From JACQAP01 sp035548375 (GTDB taxonomy: Bacteria; Pseudomonadota; Gammaproteobacteria; Burkholderiales; JACQAP01): DNA of 64,000 nt. The translations under genes were made by a program, and so were the position numbers. The stretch is from the NCBI GenBank assembly GCA_035548375.1, contig DASZTG010000044.1, positions 1-64,000 on the forward strand, read 5' to 3'. The notes beneath the pieces are model-generated. The model worked only from the letters and a program-made list of their open reading frames with translations. It was not told where the DNA came from and ran no database searches. Of this stretch, positions 59,557 through 64,000 are shown piece after piece (the stretch's first letter is position 1; each line of letters opens with the position of its first letter).

Positions 59557-61116
59557 TCAGTGGCGGAAATGCCTTACCCCGGTCAGCGCCATGACGACGC
59601 CGTGCTCGTCCGCGGCGGCGACGACTTCCTCGTCGCGAACGCTGCCACCCGGCTGGACGATCGCGGCGGCACCCGCCCGGGCGACGACGTCCACGCCGTC
59701 ACGGAACGGAAAAAATGCATCCGAAGCGACCACCGATCCCTTGAGCGTCAGGCCGGCGTTCTCCGCCTTGATGGACGCGATGCGCGCGCTGTCCACGCGG
59801 CTCATCTGGCCCGCGCCAACGCCGAGCGTCATGCCCTCGCCGCAGAACACGATGGCGTTGGACTTCACGAACTTGGCCACCTTCCAGGCGAACAGCAGGT
59901 CGGCAAGCTGCGCCGCCGAAGGCTGCTTTTTCGAGGCGATGCGCAGGTCGCCGGCCTGGATATTCTTTACATCCGGCGTCTGTGCCAGCAGGCCCCCGCC
60001 GACGCGCCTGGTGTCGTAGGCGTTCTGGCCGGCGTCGATCGGCACTTCGAGCACGCGCACATTCGCCTTCTTCGCCAACGCCGCGACGACGTCGGCGCCG
60101 AAGCGCGGCGCGATCAGGACTTCCATGAACTGGCCCGACACGGCTTCGGCCGTTTCCGGATCGATCTCGCGGTTGAAGGCGATGATGCCGCCGAACGCGG
60201 AAGTCGGATCGGTCTTGAATGCGCGGCGATACGCTTCGGCTGTCGTAGCACCCTCGGCAACCCCGCAGGGATTCGCGTGCTTGACGATGACGCAGGCCGG
60301 TTCCGAAAACGTCTTCACGCACTCCCAGGCCGCATCGGCATCCGCGATGTTGTTGTAGGAAAGCTCCTTGCCCTGCAATTGCCGGAAGTTGCCCAGCGAC
60401 CCCGGGACGGCGGCCAGGTCGCGATAGAACGCCGCCTGCTGGTGCGGATTCTCCCCGTATCGCAAATCCTGCACCTTCGCGAAGCTCATGTTGAGCTGGT
60501 CCGGATATGCGATGCCCCTGCCGTGTATGTCGGTCGCGGTCAGGTAGTTGCTGATCGCGCCATCGTAGGCCGCGGTATGCGAAAACGCCTTTCTCGCCAG
60601 GCGATAGCGGGTCTCGACGCTGATCGCGCCGCCGGCGGCCTTCATTTCCTCGATCAGCACGGGATAGTCCGCCGGATCGGTGATCACCGCGACATGCCGC
60701 CAGTTCTTTGCCGCGGCACGCACCATCGTCGGGCCGCCGATGTCGATGTTCTCGATCGCCTCTTCCAGCGTGCAACCCGGTTTGGCGATCGTCTGCACGA
60801 AGGGGTAGAGGTTGACGATGACCAGGTCGATGGTCGGAATTCCGCCGCTCGTCATCGCCTGCATGTGCTCGGCCAGGTCGCGGCGCGCGAGGATGCCCGC
60901 ATGCACTTTCGGATGCAGGGTCTTGACGCGGCCGTCCAGCATCTCGGGAAATCCGGTGTAGTCGCCGATCTCCACGACCGGCAGCTTCGCCTCGCGCAAC
61001 AGCTTCGCGGTGCCGCCCGTGGAGAGGATCTCGATGTCGAAGGCCCGCAAGGCCCGGGCAAATTCCACCGCGCCGGATTTGTCGGACAGGCTGATCAGGG
61101 CTTTTCTCTGGTTCAT
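59557..61116 (-). CDS. purH: bifunctional AICAR transformylase / IMP cyclohydrolase
   Basis: PurH carries out the last two steps to IMP. The 519-residue protein has an N-terminal MGS-like cyclohydrolase domain (A-L-I-S-L-S-D-K-S-G-A-V-E-F-A, S-T-G-G-T-A-K, G-F-P-E-M-L-D-G-R-V-K-T-L-H-P-K-V-H-A-G-I) and a transformylase domain from about residue 200 (Y-G-E-N-P-H-Q-Q-A, V-K-H-A-N-P-C-G-V-A). The start at 61116 fits the family. A strong hairpin terminator lies between fis and purH, so purH needs its own promoter or readthrough. Confidence 0.97.
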   Translation of the reverse strand: MNQRKALISLSDKSGAVEFARALRAFDIEILSTGGTAKLLREAKLPVVEIGDYTGFPEMLDGRVKTLHPKVHAGILARRDLAEHMQAMTSGGIPTIDLVIVNLYPFVQTIAKPGCTLEEAIENIDIGGPTMVRAAAKNWRHVAVITDPADYPVLIEEMKAAGGAISVETRYRLARKAFSHTAAYDGAISNYLTATDIHGRGIAYPDQLNMSFAKVQDLRYGENPHQQAAFYRDLAAVPGSLGNFRQLQGKELSYNNIADADAAWECVKTFSEPACVIVKHANPCGVAEGATTAEAYRRAFKTDPTSAFGGIIAFNREIDPETAEAVSGQFMEVLIAPRFGADVVAALAKKANVRVLEVPIDAGQNAYDTRRVGGGLLAQTPDVKNIQAGDLRIASKKQPSAAQLADLLFAWKVAKFVKSNAIVFCGEGMTLGVGAGQMSRVDSARIASIKAENAGLTLKGSVVASDAFFPFRDGVDVVARAGAAAIVQPGGSVRDEEVVAAADEHGVVMALTGVRHFRH

Positions 61117-61128
61117 CGAACGCGGTCC

Positions 61129-61162
61129 AAAAATAAACCGCCCGTCGGCCTGCGACGGGCGG
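61129..61162 (-). terminator. intrinsic terminator between fis and purH
   Basis: CCGCCCGTCG (61138-61147) and CGACGGGCGG (61153-61162) form a perfect 10-bp stem with a 5-base loop. On the minus strand it is followed by TTTATTTTT (61137-61129). It ends the dusB-fis transcript 26 bases after the fis stop, or attenuates it before purH. Confidence 0.85.
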
Positions 61163-61187
61163 AGTCGTAGGCAGGCAGGTCGCAACC

Positions 61188-61424
61188 CTACTTGATCCCG
61201 TAGTCCTTCATTTTCTTGCGCAGGGTATTCCGGTTCAGGCCCAGCAGTTGTGCGGCCTGCGTCTGGTTGCCCTCGACCCGGTGCAGCACGATCTCCAGCA
61301 GGGGCTTTTCCACGGAATTCATGACCATGTCGTAGATGGCGCAAGGTCGCTCGCCGTCGAGGTCGCGGAAGTAGCCGTCCATGGCCTTGCGCACGCAGCG
61401 GGCTATCTCGTTCTCGTTGATCAT
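61188..61424 (-). CDS. fis: nucleoid-associated regulator Fis
   Basis: Fis is a small DNA-bending factor that activates rRNA/tRNA promoters and shapes the nucleoid. The 78-residue protein has the C-terminal helix-turn-helix (E-G-N-Q-T-Q-A-A-Q-L-L-G-L-N-R-N-T-L-R-K-K-M) identical in plan to E. coli Fis but with a shorter N-terminus (98 residues in E. coli). It overlaps dusB in an ATGA, the conserved dusB-fis arrangement. Confidence 0.96.
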   Translation of the reverse strand: MINENEIARCVRKAMDGYFRDLDGERPCAIYDMVMNSVEKPLLEIVLHRVEGNQTQAAQLLGLNRNTLRKKMKDYGIK

Positions 61425-62428
61425 GCCGCCAGCTCCCCGATGTATTCCAGCCGCTCGCCGCGTGCCGCGAGGTCATCGAAATAGGCTTCCACCGCGTGCA
61501 ATTGCTGGTGGGTGGTTTCCAGCCTGTTCATGACGTGGCGGAATTCCGCAGCGCCGGCGAGTCCCCTGACATACCAGCCTATGTGCTTGCGCGCGACACG
61601 CACGCCGCTTTCGTCGCCGTAAAGCGCGTAAAGATCATGCAAATGCTGTACCAGCACGCCGCGAATTTCTTCGATGCGCGGTTCGGCGAGCCGGCTGCCT
61701 TTCGCGAGATAGTGCTCGATCTCGCGGAAGATCCACGGCCTGCCCTGCGCCGCGCGCCCGATCATCAGCGCGTCGGCGCCAGTATGACGCAAGACTTCGC
61801 GCGCCTTCTCCGGCGTGTCGATGTCGCCGTTGGCGATGACAGGGATGTCGACGCGGGCTTTTACTTCGGCAATGGTGTCGTATTCGACCGGGCCCACGAA
61901 TGCGCAGGCGCGCGTGCGACCATGAATCGACAGCGCCTTGACGCCGGCCGATTGCGCGATCTCGGCGACGCGGACCGCATTGCGATTCCGCGAATCCCAG
62001 CCCGTGCGGATCTTAAGCGTTACCGGAACATCGACAGCGGCAACGACCGCGTCGAGGATGCGGCCGACGAGCGGCTCGTCGCGCAGCAAAGCCGAGCCGG
62101 CCGCGACGTTGCAAACTTTTTTTGCCGGGCAGCCCATGTTGATGTCGATGATCTGTGCGCCGCGATCCGCGTTGTAGCGGGCGGCGTGCGCCATTGCGGC
62201 GGGATCGGCGCCGGCGATCTGCACCGAAATGGGATCGACTTCGCCTTCGTGATCCGCGCGCCGCCTCGATTTCTTCGTGTTCCAGAGCTGCGCGTTCGAC
62301 GTGAGCATTTCCGATACCGCCATGCCGGCGCCCATCGCCTTGCACAACTGGCGAAATGGCCGATCCGTCACCCCGGCCATGGGCGCGACGATCAGATTGT
62401 TCCTGAGGACATGCGGACCGATCTGCAT
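61421..62428 (-). CDS. dusB: tRNA dihydrouridine synthase DusB
   Basis: DusB reduces uridines in tRNA D loops with FMN and NADPH. The 335-residue protein has V-A-P-M-A-G-V-T-D-R-P-F-R near residue 16, N-M-G-C-P-A-K-K-V with the catalytic Cys near residue 100, and H-G-R-T-R and N-G-D-I-D-T-P-E-K-A FMN-binding segments. It leads the dusB-fis operon. A 73-base gap with no clear promoter separates it from the UbiH-type gene. Confidence 0.96.
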   Translation of the reverse strand: MQIGPHVLRNNLIVAPMAGVTDRPFRQLCKAMGAGMAVSEMLTSNAQLWNTKKSRRRADHEGEVDPISVQIAGADPAAMAHAARYNADRGAQIIDINMGCPAKKVCNVAAGSALLRDEPLVGRILDAVVAAVDVPVTLKIRTGWDSRNRNAVRVAEIAQSAGVKALSIHGRTRACAFVGPVEYDTIAEVKARVDIPVIANGDIDTPEKAREVLRHTGADALMIGRAAQGRPWIFREIEHYLAKGSRLAEPRIEEIRGVLVQHLHDLYALYGDESGVRVARKHIGWYVRGLAGAAEFRHVMNRLETTHQQLHAVEAYFDDLAARGERLEYIGELAA

Positions 62429-62501
62429 CTTGGCGCCGGGCGAAAAAAACGGACCGCCATTCTAGCGCAAAGGCCGTGCGATGGAGAACGCGAAAAACCG
62501 C

Positions 62502-63671
62502 TTATCGACGCGACACGCCGAAGATCATGCGCTGCGTGAACGCGCGTCGCATGGGCGGCAGCAGGTCGAGCAGCGCCAGCGCGGCGCCGCGCGCCGCCCG
62601 CAGCGGCCCGAAGTCGTTGGAGAAAATCTTGACTAGCGAATGGGTTAGCGCGATGCCGCGGACTCGGTCGGGCCTGCGCATGCTGCGGTAGCGCGAAAGC
62701 GCCCGCACCCCGCCGGGATCTTCGCCCGCATGCCGGACCAGGATCTCGCCCAACTCCCACGCATCGCGCAATCCCAGGTTGAAGCCTTGTCCCGCGATCG
62801 GATGCAGCGCCTGTGCCGCGTTGCCCAGCATGACAATGCGATTCATGACGGGATCCTCGGCATAGCGCAGCGTCAAGGGAAAGCGTGCGCGCGATTCGAT
62901 GGATGTGAAGCGTCCGGCACGATCGCCGAAATCGTGCTGCAGGTCGCGCAAGAATTCATCCGGCGCGATGGCCATCAGTCGATCCGCGGCAGCAGGTTTG
63001 GCAGTCCATACCAGCGCGTAGCGATCTTCGAAAGGCAGCAAGGCCATCGGGCCGTTGGGCGTGAACCGCTCATAGGCGCGCTGCGCATGGAATCGGGACG
63101 TGGATACCAGGCCCACCACCGCATGCTGGCCATAGTCGCTTACCTTGATTCCAGCTCCCGCGCGCTCCGCCGCGGCGCCACCCCCGTCCGCAATGACCAG
63201 CAGCCTGGCGCAGAGGCGTTGCGAAGATTCATGCTGCCGGAATTCAATCGCAACACGCTCCGGCGACGGATTCATGTCCGTCATTTCCGCGCCTGCAATC
63301 AAGTCCACGTTTTCGCGGATCAGCGTGTCCACGATAGCTCGCTGCAAATCCGCATAGCGCACGACGTAACCAAGCGCCGGCAGTTGCGCGTCGGGCGCGT
63401 CCAGCATGGTGCGGCCGAAGCCGCCTCGCTGCGAGACATGGATGGATGTGATCGGCGTCGCGGAAGCAATGCGATCCCAGACCCGGAGCCGTTCCAGCAG
63501 CAGGCGGCTGCCGTAGGACATTGCCAGCGTTCGCGCATCGTTGCCGCCGCCGGCATCAGCGCGCGCTTCGAGCACGGTCACGCAGAGGCCGCTGCCCGTC
63601 AGGGCCAAGGCGAGCGCCGCGCCGATCGGGCCGCCGCCGACGATGGCGACATCGCAGAGGCGTTCGCTCAT
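62502..63671 (-). CDS. FAD-dependent hydroxylase of the UbiH/UbiF/Coq6 family
   Basis: This 389-residue flavoprotein monooxygenase of ubiquinone synthesis has the dinucleotide fold V-A-I-V-G-G-G-P-I-G-A-A-L-A-L-A, a D-G-G-G-A-A-A-E-R motif near residue 150 in place of the usual D-G, and the C-terminal FAD segment R-I-V-M-L-G-N-A-A-Q-A-L-H-P-I-A-G-Q-G-F-N-L-G, diagnostic of the group. Which ring carbon it hydroxylates cannot be told; UbiH is most likely next to pepP, as in the pepP-ubiH operon of other proteobacteria. It is six bases after pepP. Confidence 0.92.
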   Translation of the reverse strand: MSERLCDVAIVGGGPIGAALALALTGSGLCVTVLEARADAGGGNDARTLAMSYGSRLLLERLRVWDRIASATPITSIHVSQRGGFGRTMLDAPDAQLPALGYVVRYADLQRAIVDTLIRENVDLIAGAEMTDMNPSPERVAIEFRQHESSQRLCARLLVIADGGGAAAERAGAGIKVSDYGQHAVVGLVSTSRFHAQRAYERFTPNGPMALLPFEDRYALVWTAKPAAADRLMAIAPDEFLRDLQHDFGDRAGRFTSIESRARFPLTLRYAEDPVMNRIVMLGNAAQALHPIAGQGFNLGLRDAWELGEILVRHAGEDPGGVRALSRYRSMRRPDRVRGIALTHSLVKIFSNDFGPLRAARGAALALLDLLPPMRRAFTQRMIFGVSRR

Positions 63672-63677
63672 GGCTCC

Positions 63678-64000
<323 letters not shown>

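Noticed and set aside
59553..59565. A further TTTCAGTGG match at the purH 3' end
   Set aside because: The match is explained by the purH stop codon and last codons (C-terminal R-H) and lacks the downstream CGGARCTAMAA segment and any duplicated gene end.

Overview
The window (about 64 kb, high GC) reads as chromosome of a betaproteobacterium, probably an uncultured relative of the Nitrosomonadales/Burkholderiales. The reasons are the neighbourhood dapF-DUF484-xerC next to two lipid A-type acyltransferases and metK-ahcY-metF, the dusB-fis-purH-purD-hemF block, an SAH riboswitch upstream of ahcY, UbiA/UbiD/UbiH ubiquinone genes, and a Gram-negative envelope gene set. No phage, plasmid backbone, IS transposase or CRISPR array is seen. 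Most of the window is dense housekeeping sequence with many 4-base ATGA/GTGA gene overlaps.

Layout. 1-12005 is almost all minus strand: (hslU start)-hslV, a metal ABC permease and binding protein with a porin-like protein and a small exported protein, a histidine phosphatase, a GFA protein, an RlmI-type methyltransferase, xerC, DUF484, dapF, GNAT, a CoA-binding protein and two acyltransferases. 12106-17708 is the plus-strand S-adenosylmethionine cycle: metK, ahcY behind an SAH riboswitch, and metF. It is interrupted by a 126-bp tandem array of metK 3' ends, a lower-GC patch with a frameshifted phosphoribosyltransferase gene, and a small inverted-repeat element carrying a frameshifted S23-like four-helix-bundle gene. 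17844-23398 is a six-gene operon: a CHASE2/class III cyclase, two SH3-like + M48 peptidase pairs, and an NAD(P)-binding protein. 23447-27033 (minus) holds a class V aminotransferase, ttcA, folB and a folM-like reductase. 27053-29679 (plus) holds a MidA-type methyltransferase and mpl. 29863-31062 (minus) is an acetamidase/formamidase. 31148-36984 (plus) holds an esterase, RNase II/R-type nuclease, TonB-like protein, aroE, mtgA and lgt.

36981-41290 is mostly minus strand (SapC-like, DUF429, TPR, kup) and encloses a plus-strand tandem of tRNA-Ala(CGC) genes. The first copy is interrupted by a hairpin-rich insertion. 41492-47787 (plus) holds RidA, recG, ubiA, an atypical SDR, ubiD and a class I cytochrome c. 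47971-52887 is a complete branched-chain amino acid ABC operon (livKHMGF). 52924-55493 pairs a Cfa-type methyltransferase with a FAD oxidoreductase, an arrangement that suggests 10-methyl fatty acid synthesis. 55615-64000 (minus) holds UPF0210/ACT, hemF, purD, purH, fis, dusB, a UbiH-type hydroxylase and the end of pepP.

The most unusual features are the tandem metK 3' ends with synonymous differences after the real stop, a comparable duplicated hslU 5' end that shares a short motif with it, the interrupted tRNA-Ala, inverted-repeat elements built from short degenerate tandem repeats (one of which now supplies the metF start codon), the duplicated SH3/M48 module behind a cyclase, and the Cfa/FAD pair. 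All assignments come from reading the sequence and recalling protein families; no database search was run.
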